A stretch of DNA of 64,000 nt from Cytophagales bacterium (GTDB lineage: Bacteria; Bacteroidota; Bacteroidia; Cytophagales; Thermoflexibacteraceae): positions 1 through 64,000 of the forward strand of contig JAAFKA010000024.1 in assembly GCA_013299115.1 (NCBI GenBank), in the 5' to 3' direction. Every line of letters starts with the position of its first letter. The stretch's first letter is position 1. This document shows positions 18,001 to 24,304 of this stretch, in pieces. Made by a program: the position numbers and the translations under genes. The notes beneath the pieces are model-generated. The model saw only the letters and a list, made by a program, of their open reading frames with translations. It did no database searches and was not told where the DNA came from.

Positions 18001-18563
18001 TAGGCTTAGGCGAAAACAGCTATGAGTGGGCAGTCAATTTGTGCAACACAGTTTCAGCAAGCAGCGTAAAAATAACCAGAGTTGCCACGCCCAAAGCCGA
18101 AATTACAAGCAAAGGAGATACTTTAACAGCCGAACTTGCCGACAGCTACCAATGGTTTTTGAATGGACAAGCCATTGCTGGGGCAACCAACCGAACTTTT
18201 ATAGCTACCCGAAGTGGCAACTACACAGTGGAGATTAAGAAATTTGGCAATAGCTACACTTCCCCTGTTTTTCGCCACGCTATCACAGGTTTGGAAGACG
18301 AATTGTTGCAAAAAGCAACCAACTTAATCCCCAATCCAGCCCAAAACAGTTGTGTCTTGCAATTAACAAATGATTACATTGGAGAAGTTGCCATTACGAT
18401 TACCAATTTATTAGGGCAAGAGATTTACCAAACCATTGCAAGCAAAAACACACAAAATTGGCAACAAACCATTGATTTACAACATTTTACGAATGGTGTC
18501 TATTTGGTAAGTTTGCAAACCGCAAAAGGAAAGGTAGTAAAAAAGTTGGTGAAGATGGAATAG
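15012..18563 (+). CDS. Large T9SS-secreted surface protein with propeller-like repeats
   Basis: An 1183-residue secreted protein. After a signal peptide (to about residue 24, NSYAQ) come six or more repeats of about 55-60 residues carrying W-x-x-K-x-D-x-x-G-x-x-x-W (e.g. DFWLLKIDANGRKEWDKT), as in WD/PQQ-like propellers, to about residue 430. Next is an SdrD-B-like segment near 440-490 (GNIYNDLNTNCQLNLNERGL), domains of the DUF11/DUF7619 kind (DSYDPNDKQ near 775, FQIRFQNTGSDTAYTVVIRD), an Ig-like repeat, and a C-terminal T9SS type A sorting domain (LIPNPAQNSCVLQL to VVKKLVKME, about 1105-1183). It is probably anchored to or released from the cell surface. Function unknown; adhesion is a guess. 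Confidence 0.88.
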   Translation: MKKIQKIMLMVVVCWGIAMNSYAQVPTVNNLVKLWDKTYGGTLTDQPSKSIKTKDGGVLIVGYSVSNRGADKTENCRGGKDFWLLKIDANGRKEWDKTIGSPGDEESGIIIRQTEDEGYILATSTMDYVGGDKSNSNASYQSDIWIVRLDKKGQKLWDKTYGGINPEGVVSIIQNGNGFLVLFIVGRLAYSREPNIWLLQLDSSGNKLWEKGLVDDGATKALAMEKLGNGFIIVGVTNSKIGNNTTSDSKDWILHIDAQGNILWEKSYLLNGLFIQKGRIIIDKQNNALIAICVRTHYYIPNPQKMMLLKINQDGNLIWQREVNNTSILPDLFLLENNYLALGTLTSSYAQDYLLSMLNEDGNLVSREILNKGYSISGFIANDYIDAYKPHITYLGNNTLLFCTADSTNQSAYKTNNSRGGYDYWLTKFAITDKSTRNEIKGNIYNDLNTNCQLNLNERGLKDVLVRVNPGNHCTFTDNQGNYSVLVSTGGNFTVTPVNPPSKLNLLNLSCNSSTPITFNGLGNTQENVNFGLKVTPCASLTVDISSNRRRRCFRNFTTVKYTNEGYAAADNVQLKVIYPQYVVPIRSSVAWTSRQDTVLTYNLGRLEAGQTGQIVITDSVVCGNESIRGLTQCTKAIISPKSSCAVVNPNWDKADLQAFSQCLNASNVKLSVVNTGEAMRDSTAWRLFLNGVLKQQGRLKLGKGENYSFEVLAKGSTVRLEADQTPNHPVGKYALTTIERCGGAVAFNAVLAPPAVQLPINITLVGEEIATSCMPIIDSYDPNDKQVIPAGVGANKIVRDSDDLEFQIRFQNTGSDTAYTVVIRDTLSTALDIASLQVGASSHNYTYTVSGKNNPIITWTFDKINLPAQKQDDAGSNGFVKFKIAQVANNPKGTKIVNKAGIYFDFNSPIITNETNLTVGDLVADLNNAADLATIFVCNTKPQPTTSQAGADQTIIASSATLAANNPAKGAGKWRVVQGTGEFTNANSPTTTVNNIGLGENSYEWAVNLCNTVSASSVKITRVATPKAEITSKGDTLTAELADSYQWFLNGQAIAGATNRTFIATRSGNYTVEIKKFGNSYTSPVFRHAITGLEDELLQKATNLIPNPAQNSCVLQLTNDYIGEVAITITNLLGQEIYQTIASKNTQNWQQTIDLQHFTNGVYLVSLQTAKGKVVKKLVKME

Positions 18564-18581
18564 TTAGTTGGCTATGCTTTG

Positions 18582-18660
18582 TAAGTTTTCAGTTAGTAAA
18601 TTTGTATTTTTAGCTTACTAATTTACTAATTGAAAATTTACTAATTATTTCCTATCTTTG
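18582..18660 (+). promoter_or_regulatory. Promoter with overlapping 20-bp inverted repeat
   Basis: The -7 box TATCTTTG is at 18653-18660 and a -33 TTG at 18630-18632, with a 20-base spacer that fits the Bacteroidota promoter rule. An inverted repeat (arms 18582-18601 and 18621-18640, 18 of 20 matches, motif TTACTAATT) overlaps the -33 element and could be an operator. The first 33 bases from the box to the start codon are repeated exactly at 19469-19501. Confidence 0.7.
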
Positions 18661-18682
18661 TGAACAGCAAAACGATAAAAAT

Positions 18683-19318
18683 ATGAAAAATTTTGAAAAT
18701 TGGGAAACCCAAGACCTTGAAATTGCTTTTGATTTAGAACAATTAGAAGTAATGGATTTATTGGAAAATTGGTTACAAAGCACAACAGAACTTAGTATTT
18801 CTGAAGATGAAACTGTAAAAAAACTGAAAAAAGCATTGAAAAATAATGCTGATTTTTGGAATGAAGACGAACTCAAATTACAGTTTATTGCACCTTTATT
18901 ATTAATTGTGGATTATACAATGCCTAATTATAAAATTTTTTCGCAACGCAGTATTTCTGCCACTATCAACAATATAGAAATTGGTGGTAAAGTAGATTTA
19001 GTATTAGCAAAAGGCAAACAAAAACCTATGAAACCTTACTTTTTTATTCACGAGTACAAACAGGAAACTAAAAAAGGAAGTTCTGACCCCAAAGGTCAAT
19101 TATTATCAGCGATGTTGGTGGCAGAAGCAAAAAACGAAGGAAAAATACCTGTTTATGGTTGCTATGTGGTGGGAAGAAGTTGGTTTTTTGTGATACTGAA
19201 TGGCAGAGACTATGCAGTAAGTAGGGCTTATGATGCTTCGCAACCTGATATTTATACAGTAATTGCGATATTGAGAAAAGTAAAAGAGTATATCCAAAAT
19301 TCATTTCAAAATAGTTAA
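18683..19318 (+). CDS. PD-(D/E)XK nuclease-like protein of unknown role
   Basis: A 211-residue cytosolic protein. The candidate nuclease core is GGKVDLVLAKGK (Asp at about residue 98) followed by FIHEYKQET (an E-x-K pair near 116-118) and a helix DPKGQLLSAMLVAEA with the Gln often seen after this core. The final part (VYGCYVVGRSWFFVILNGRD) forms predicted beta strands. The N-terminal 60 residues are acidic and helical. It shares promoter and leader with the next gene (19499-20092), which has a similar core but is a different family. Both resemble accessory proteins found in many copies in Bacteroidota and Cyanobacteria. Function unknown. Confidence 0.6.
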   Translation: MKNFENWETQDLEIAFDLEQLEVMDLLENWLQSTTELSISEDETVKKLKKALKNNADFWNEDELKLQFIAPLLLIVDYTMPNYKIFSQRSISATINNIEIGGKVDLVLAKGKQKPMKPYFFIHEYKQETKKGSSDPKGQLLSAMLVAEAKNEGKIPVYGCYVVGRSWFFVILNGRDYAVSRAYDASQPDIYTVIAILRKVKEYIQNSFQNS

Positions 19319-19468
19319 GTCAAATTTCCTCACAAGTCCAAGAAAATTTACGTTTGCGTGCCGAAAGTGAAAGGCTGTTGGCTTTGGCAATTAGTAAGTT
19401 AGTAATTAAACTATTAATTAAATTAGTAATTTACTAACTAATAACTTACTAATTTAATAATTTTTTTG

Positions 19469-19501
19469 TATCTTTGTGAACAGCAAAACGATAAAAATAT
19501 G
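19469..19501 (+). promoter_or_regulatory. Duplicated promoter box and leader
   Basis: TATCTTTG at 19469-19476 and the following leader to the ATG are identical over 33 bases to 18653-18685. Upstream, a TTACTAAT-rich inverted repeat (about 19392-19460) resembles that of the first gene. The two genes therefore appear to be under the same control. Confidence 0.7.
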
Positions 19502-20092
19502 GGCTACAGCAGCTTTAAAAAGCTAAAAGAAGTAACAAAAAAATTTGGACTTAATGCCGAAAAAGCAATTTTATTTGAAAAAATTACCCCTGTAGAAGCA
19601 AGTGATTGGTTGAAATTGACATTAGAAAAAGCATCTTTTTTCCCCTTGACTAACGAAAAAGTGAAGTCAGAAAAAATAGTTTCGCCTATTTTAAGCGAAG
19701 TTGCAGAGTCTTATTTTAATAGCATTACGTTATTTTCAGGCGAAGAACTGCCTGTTGATGTGGATAGGGATTTATCAGGCGAATGTGATTTTTTCTTTGT
19801 GCTTGCCCCTCGCAAACCTTATATAGAGTGTCCAATTATTTCATTAGTAGAGGCTAAGGACGAGGATATGGACTATGGCATTGCCCAATGTGCTGCCCAA
19901 CTCTATGGTGCAAAACTGTTTAATGAAATGGAGGGTAAAAGTTTCCCTGTTCTCTATGGTTGTGCTACCAACAGCACAGATTGGCAGTTTTTGCGTTTTG
20001 AAAATGATACATTTTATATTGATAACAAAATCTACACAAATTTACAAGAAATTTTGGGGGTTTGGCATCATATCATTAAAAGTTATTTGTAG
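19499..20092 (+). CDS. PD-(D/E)XK nuclease-like protein of unknown role
   Basis: A 197-residue protein. I place the start at 19499, where the leader shared with the previous gene ends; a longer reading from 19466 would begin inside the promoter box. The candidate core is SGECDFFFVLAPRK (Asp) then ISLVEAKDEDMDYG (E-A-K) and GIAQCAAQLYGAKLFNE (Gln-rich helix), followed by VLYGCATNSTDWQFLRFEN. This layout matches the restriction-nuclease-like fold. The protein is probably cytosolic. Sequence similarity to the neighbour at 18683 is limited to the core pattern, so the pair is co-regulated rather than simply duplicated. Confidence 0.6.
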   Translation: MGYSSFKKLKEVTKKFGLNAEKAILFEKITPVEASDWLKLTLEKASFFPLTNEKVKSEKIVSPILSEVAESYFNSITLFSGEELPVDVDRDLSGECDFFFVLAPRKPYIECPIISLVEAKDEDMDYGIAQCAAQLYGAKLFNEMEGKSFPVLYGCATNSTDWQFLRFENDTFYIDNKIYTNLQEILGVWHHIIKSYL

Positions 20093-20224
20093 CCGGTTTG
20101 TTAATGGATTTGTTTAGTTGCCTTTAACCAGCCGACTTAGCACACAGATTAAATTGACTTTTATGGATGAAAAAATAAAAAATCAGTGTTTTTAATCCCA
20201 ATTCCATTGTGGGTATAATCTGCG

Positions 20225-20779
20225 TTATCTATGTGAAAATGGCAAAAACTCCCCCTCAATAGCTTGTGGTGTGATACCAAAATAATGTTCTATCTTGCGT
20301 TTGATAAACAGCCCTGTTTCGGTTTCCTTTACATTGAGCAACACACCACTTTTGCCTTGCTCGTCGAGGTGGCAAATATCATAGGTAATAGTTGTTCCGT
20401 TCTTGCCTCTCGATATATTTTCTTTCAAATACACTTGTTGCACTTGCCTTTTTTCCAATTTTTTGTTCTTAAAAGTAGGAAATGGAATGGGCTGATGCAA
20501 GACCTCTACCTCATATCTGGAAATGGCAATCGAGGTTTTGTTCAGAAATAAAGCCACAATATACCAAACCAAACCAATGCCTACTGCCAAATGCAAGGAA
20601 GCAAAAGCCTTGAAAAACCAAGGCGTGGGAGCAAGAAACCAACCTACCAAAAAACCATTCCAAAGCAGGGCAAAAAAGATGAGAAACCACGCCACCCAAC
20701 TGTACCAACGATAGCTGATTGTAATTCCTTTGGTGGTTTCATCTACTTCCAAAGATGCAGGAGTGGGTAGTATTTTCAT
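20225..20779 (-). CDS. Membrane protein with two transmembrane segments
   Basis: A 184-residue protein with a short N-terminal region, two hydrophobic helices near residues 27-50 and 58-82, and a cytosolic C-terminal half of predicted beta strands (ISRYEVEVLHQPIPFP, QVQQVYLKENISRGKNG, YDICHLDEQGKSGVLLN) that recalls a PH-like domain. No enzyme motif is seen. It lies between two REP-like repeat zones and downstream of the degenerate histidine kinase on the same strand, but the two are separated by a repeat pair at 20809-20914. Function unknown. Confidence 0.65.
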   Translation of the reverse strand: MKILPTPASLEVDETTKGITISYRWYSWVAWFLIFFALLWNGFLVGWFLAPTPWFFKAFASLHLAVGIGLVWYIVALFLNKTSIAISRYEVEVLHQPIPFPTFKNKKLEKRQVQQVYLKENISRGKNGTTITYDICHLDEQGKSGVLLNVKETETGLFIKRKIEHYFGITPQAIEGEFLPFSHR

Positions 20780-20808
20780 TTGAGTTTGAGTTTTGAATGT
20801 TGGTATCT

Positions 20809-20914
20809 GTAGAACAGACTTTAGTCCGTTTTTTTACTTTCGATGATAAAAGTTTATATTTCTGAATAAAAGCTATGGTTTTCATACCAAAAAACTGACT
20901 AAAGTTCGTTCTAC
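20809..20914. repeat. Inverted pair of REP-like elements
   Basis: Left copy GTAGAACAGACTTTAGTCCG starts at 20809; right copy ends GTTCTAC at 20914 with centre GACTAAAGTTCG. The two face each other across about 50 bases, the usual BIME layout. The elements are close relatives of the array at 11247-11365. Confidence 0.82.
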
Positions 20915-20931
20915 AATCAATTTTACTCCTT

Positions 20932-21813
20932 TCACCCCACCGTAGGCAAACCAAAACTAAACGTACTGCCTTTTCCTTGCTCACTTTGCACACGCAAGGG
21001 CGTATTGTGCAGGTCTAAAATTACTTTGCAAGTTATCAGACCCAAGCCGTAGCCGTTTTCGTTGGCAGTGCCTTTTTGCGTAGCTTTTCTATTGACGTTA
21101 AACAAATTGTCGATTTTTGCCTGCCCCATGCCTATTCCTGTGTCTTTTATTTGTATCAAGGCTTCGTGGTCTTGCACTGTTGCACTAATTTCTATGCTAT
21201 CTCCTTTGCGACAAAATTTTACGGCATTTGCCACCAAATTATTGACTACTAATTGTAACATTCGGCTGTCGCCACTGACCAAAATAGATTTGGAAGGTTT
21301 ATAAACCAAGTTGATAGATTTTGTATTTGCCTGTTTTTCATAGAGTTGTACTGCCGTTTCCAATATTTCTCTTACTGCAAAAGTATTGCAAGTGAACACA
21401 TAATTTTTTACTTCCATGTTCGACCATTCTATCAAATTGCTCATCTGTTGTTGCAATTTTTCTATCTGTGCCATGAGCATTTTAGCAGATTCTAACAAAA
21501 AAGGGTTGTCCGCAGCCTCCACGTCCATCATCAGAAAATCTGCCATACTTTTCAAACTGTTTAACGGACTGCCTAATTCATAAGAAACGATAGAAAAAAA
21601 CTTTTCTTTCTGAATTTTTAAACCTGCCAATTCTTCTTGCGACTGTTTGAGGGCAGTAAACACAGAAACGGAGTCGGGCTTTTCGGCTCGTTGTTGGAAG
21701 TGTTGCAACAGCTTTTCTAAAAATTCCTCGTCATTGCATTGGGCTATGGCTTGCAAAAGTGCGGTTTTAGTGGGCATGGTCAGGCTCTTTTTTGTTTGGT
21801 GCGTAGTTAGCAA
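20932..21813 (-). CDS. Histidine-kinase-like protein lacking the phospho-acceptor histidine
   Basis: A 293-residue soluble protein with a helical N-terminus, a HisKA-like dimerisation helix and a complete HATPase domain. The H box reads KFFSIVSYELGSPLNSL, with Tyr78 (codon 21580-21582) where the phosphorylated His normally stands and Gly in place of the usual Arg. The N box (NNLVANAVKF), G1 (DTGIGMG) and G2 (GYGLGLITCK) are intact, so ATP binding should persist. No membrane segment and no response regulator are nearby. It may be a scaffold or a regulator of another kinase. ATG 21777 is an alternative start. A REP pair separates it from its downstream neighbour. Confidence 0.82.
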   Translation of the reverse strand: MLTTHQTKKSLTMPTKTALLQAIAQCNDEEFLEKLLQHFQQRAEKPDSVSVFTALKQSQEELAGLKIQKEKFFSIVSYELGSPLNSLKSMADFLMMDVEAADNPFLLESAKMLMAQIEKLQQQMSNLIEWSNMEVKNYVFTCNTFAVREILETAVQLYEKQANTKSINLVYKPSKSILVSGDSRMLQLVVNNLVANAVKFCRKGDSIEISATVQDHEALIQIKDTGIGMGQAKIDNLFNVNRKATQKGTANENGYGLGLITCKVILDLHNTPLRVQSEQGKGSTFSFGLPTVG

Positions 21814-21893
21814 ATTTATACAAAGTTCGCAATAATTGTGCTTAATTTATAAAAAAATTACTTCTCCTACCATTTGACTACAAAATTGCCTAT

Positions 21894-21992
21894 TAACGTA
21901 AGTTGTGTGTTTTGTAGTGTGAACTTCAGTCCACACATAATACAGTGCGGACTGAAGTCCACACTACAACAAACACTACAAAACTTACATTC
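21894..21992. repeat. Nested REP-like inverted pair
   Basis: The inner pair runs from GTAG at 21914 to CTAC at 21967, with arms TGTGAACTTCAGTCCACAC and GTGCGGACTGAAGTCCACAC. The outer flanks (AACGTAAGTTGTGTG and AAAACTTACATT) are inverted and related to those of 4069-4143. The rest of the 394-base gene-free stretch 21814-22207 shows only a palindrome at 22120-22150. Confidence 0.8.
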
Positions 21993-22119
21993 AAAAAAGC
22001 AACTTCCAATATCCTCAATCTTGACAATAAAAAAACATTATTTGTCAAATAGCTATGAAAAGAGTAGCAAAATAGCTAAATTAGATTGATTTTTGCATAA
22101 GTCCTCCATAATGACTTTA

Positions 22120-22150
22120 TCTATTGGGTGGCTTTGAGCCACCCAATAGA
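22120..22150. repeat. Palindrome GGGTGGCTTTGAGCCACCC, second copy
   Basis: 14-bp arms TCTATTGGGTGGCT / AGCCACCCAATAGA around TTG, the same core as 12246-12278. It lies in the leader of the next gene, which argues against the longer start at 22124. Confidence 0.75.
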
Positions 22151-22207
22151 TACTTTTGCCAAAAGTCCAATCATTTTTACGAAAACAATTATACATTTCA
22201 TATTTTT

Positions 22208-24223
22208 ATGTTACAATCTAAAAAATACTTTTTCTTGTTGGCGTTGCTTTTAACGCCAATCTTGGGGTTTGCTCAAAAGAGAGGGGAGCCAAATTTAGAC
22301 GACCTCAAAGACGAAATTAAAAAAGCCAAAGACGGCAATATTCCCTCGATGTTGGTAGTAGCTGACCGTTGTAGAGGTGCTTTTTTTGTGGCTGACGAAC
22401 TGCGAGATTACAAACAAGCCAAAAAATGGTACACCGAAACCGTAGAGAAAGATGCCCAGCAAAAAGATGCCAATTTGGGGCTTTTCAAACTTTACACCAT
22501 TGGGGGTTATGGCTTAGAAAAAGAGGAGGAAGTGGCAAAACCTTATTTTCGCAAGGCAATGGAACTCAACGGCGGACATTTGCCTCTAAATTTTGCAGAC
22601 AATACCAACCTCGACCTTGCCAATTTTTATAGCAGCGTAGAAAAAGCAGCATTAGGCGATGCCGAAGAAATGTTGGCGTTGGCAAGGCTCTATTTTCACT
22701 ACGAAATCAGTTTGCGGGAGGCTACTTCGTATGCCGAAAAAGCAAAGGCAAAAGGCGACAAAAACGCAGCCTACTTGTTAGATTATTGGAATTTGCTAAA
22801 AAACAATACCAAAGACGAAGCCAAAATTATAGAAACCCAACAGGCACACGCCACGCTGGGAAGTGATATGGCAAGATTAGCTTTGCTGGCAACAGCCAAA
22901 GGCAAAAACAAGGTTACAGCAGACGAAGCCGAAAATTTTACCAAAAACTTGTTGAAAAGCAGCAATCCTGAACTCAAAGCAAAGGCTATGGCTTTGTTGA
23001 GTTTTTATTTGGAGGGCAAAAAGAAATTTACCTTACTCAGAAATTTGCAAGAAACCGTAGCAACAGACAAGCAAGAAGTGTTTTTTTGCAAAGAGGCTTT
23101 GGCGGTTTTGGCAGATTTTGATACCAAAACCAAAACTGTAAAAGGTTTATTGGCAGTAGCAGCCCAAAGTCCCGATATGCGTTATTTGGCTTACTCGGAG
23201 GAGGAATACGACAAGAATTATGCGGGCAAAATAGACCAGCTTATTCAACTTCAACAAATTATCAACACGCCACAACACAGCACTTTTTTGACAGCCGAAA
23301 ATTTGGCAAACTACCAAACCGAATTGGCACAAAAAGCACTGGACATCATAGGCAGTGTGGACAATATCAGCAAATTTGTTGGTTTGAAAAGATTGGTAGA
23401 GTTTGACAAATGGTTGGTGAGTATTGCACCAAAATTGCAACCCGCCATGGACAAAAAAATGGCAGAATTGGGCGTAAACAATACAAACTTGACCTATTTC
23501 TACGAAAAAAGTTTGATGGAAGCAAAAACTTTCACGAGCATAGAGGAAGGCAAAAGATATTATTACCACATTCAATCGTCTGAATTGGACAACGACCAAA
23601 GACCAAAATTGCTAAGTTTGTTTAAAAGCAAACTAATGAATGATGTGTTTGGGAGCAACAGAGATGCCGAAACCTTAGAAAAATTGCGGTCAGCAGCCAA
23701 CACGCAAGGTTGGTTATTGCCCGAAGTGCAAGACCGTTATTTGGCTTTGGCAAACGAAAAAACAGATTGGTTTACAGGTTTGGTGGACAGAAACGAAATT
23801 CGCTACCACTTTACCGTAACGCCAAACGAAGACGAAAAAGACAAAAATAGGTACAAATTGGAGATTAGAGGCGTAAAAAATGAGGAGGCACATTTGGTTT
23901 ATACAGGGCAGGTTTCCGTACAAGATTTGAGAGAAAAAGGCAAAGAAGTACGTTGCAAAGTGTTTTTTGCGGTGAACGAAAACGGCTACGCTTGGCGGAC
24001 TCTTGCCAATGATTTTCTCGAAACTTCCTTGATGCAGGGCGAAGAATATATCAAGTACAAACCGCAGGGCAAAATGGTAAACTGTGCTGATGCAGCCCAC
24101 ACCACGCCCAAAGACGACATAGCCAAAACCATGATAGCCTACGACTTTTCGGTACAAAATGCAGTAAAAACCTCTATTAAGGTCATGATTTTGGAGTTCA
24201 ACAAAGTTTTACTACCGTTATAG
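22208..24223 (+). CDS. Exported repeat (Sel1/TPR-like) protein
   Basis: A 671-residue protein with a signal peptide (MLQSKKYFFLLALLLTPILG, cut after FAQ). The N-terminal half has Sel1/TPR-like helical repeats near residues 20-230 (YKQAKKWYTETVEKDAQ, EEVAKPYFRKAMELNGGHLP). The centre is helical and the last 150 residues contain beta-rich sequence (YHFTVTPNEDEKDKNRYKLE, HLVYTGQVSVQDLREKG). ATG 22208 is preferred over 22124 because the longer form reads through a palindrome and puts 28 residues before the signal peptide. I recognise no family. It ends at a bidirectional terminator shared with the M4 protease gene. Confidence 0.72.
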   Translation: MLQSKKYFFLLALLLTPILGFAQKRGEPNLDDLKDEIKKAKDGNIPSMLVVADRCRGAFFVADELRDYKQAKKWYTETVEKDAQQKDANLGLFKLYTIGGYGLEKEEEVAKPYFRKAMELNGGHLPLNFADNTNLDLANFYSSVEKAALGDAEEMLALARLYFHYEISLREATSYAEKAKAKGDKNAAYLLDYWNLLKNNTKDEAKIIETQQAHATLGSDMARLALLATAKGKNKVTADEAENFTKNLLKSSNPELKAKAMALLSFYLEGKKKFTLLRNLQETVATDKQEVFFCKEALAVLADFDTKTKTVKGLLAVAAQSPDMRYLAYSEEEYDKNYAGKIDQLIQLQQIINTPQHSTFLTAENLANYQTELAQKALDIIGSVDNISKFVGLKRLVEFDKWLVSIAPKLQPAMDKKMAELGVNNTNLTYFYEKSLMEAKTFTSIEEGKRYYYHIQSSELDNDQRPKLLSLFKSKLMNDVFGSNRDAETLEKLRSAANTQGWLLPEVQDRYLALANEKTDWFTGLVDRNEIRYHFTVTPNEDEKDKNRYKLEIRGVKNEEAHLVYTGQVSVQDLREKGKEVRCKVFFAVNENGYAWRTLANDFLETSLMQGEEYIKYKPQGKMVNCADAAHTTPKDDIAKTMIAYDFSVQNAVKTSIKVMILEFNKVLLPL

Positions 24224-24246
24224 AGTTTCTGAATAATTGTTGTAGT

Positions 24247-24287
24247 ATTTTTTTAGTGAATTTGCCTTACAAATTCACTAAAAAAAT
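24247..24287. terminator. Bidirectional terminator
   Basis: 17-bp arms ATTTTTTTAGTGAATTT / AAATTCACTAAAAAAAT around a 7-base loop, placed between two convergent genes with T-runs in both directions. Confidence 0.88.
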
Positions 24288-24304
24288 GCTATAAAACTAT
24301 ACCA

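Noticed and set aside
19321-19440. Separate small gene encoding QENLRLRAESERLLALAIS
   Set aside because: No start codon or full domain; at most the tail of a lost gene, mentioned only as a side observation.
21500-21600. Ordinary sensor histidine kinase
   Set aside because: The codon at the H-box position is TAT (Tyr) and the neighbouring Arg is Gly, so the usual label would mislead.
22124-22207. 28-residue N-terminal extension of the exported repeat protein
   Set aside because: It crosses a palindromic repeat and would bury the signal peptide; ATG 22208 is better.
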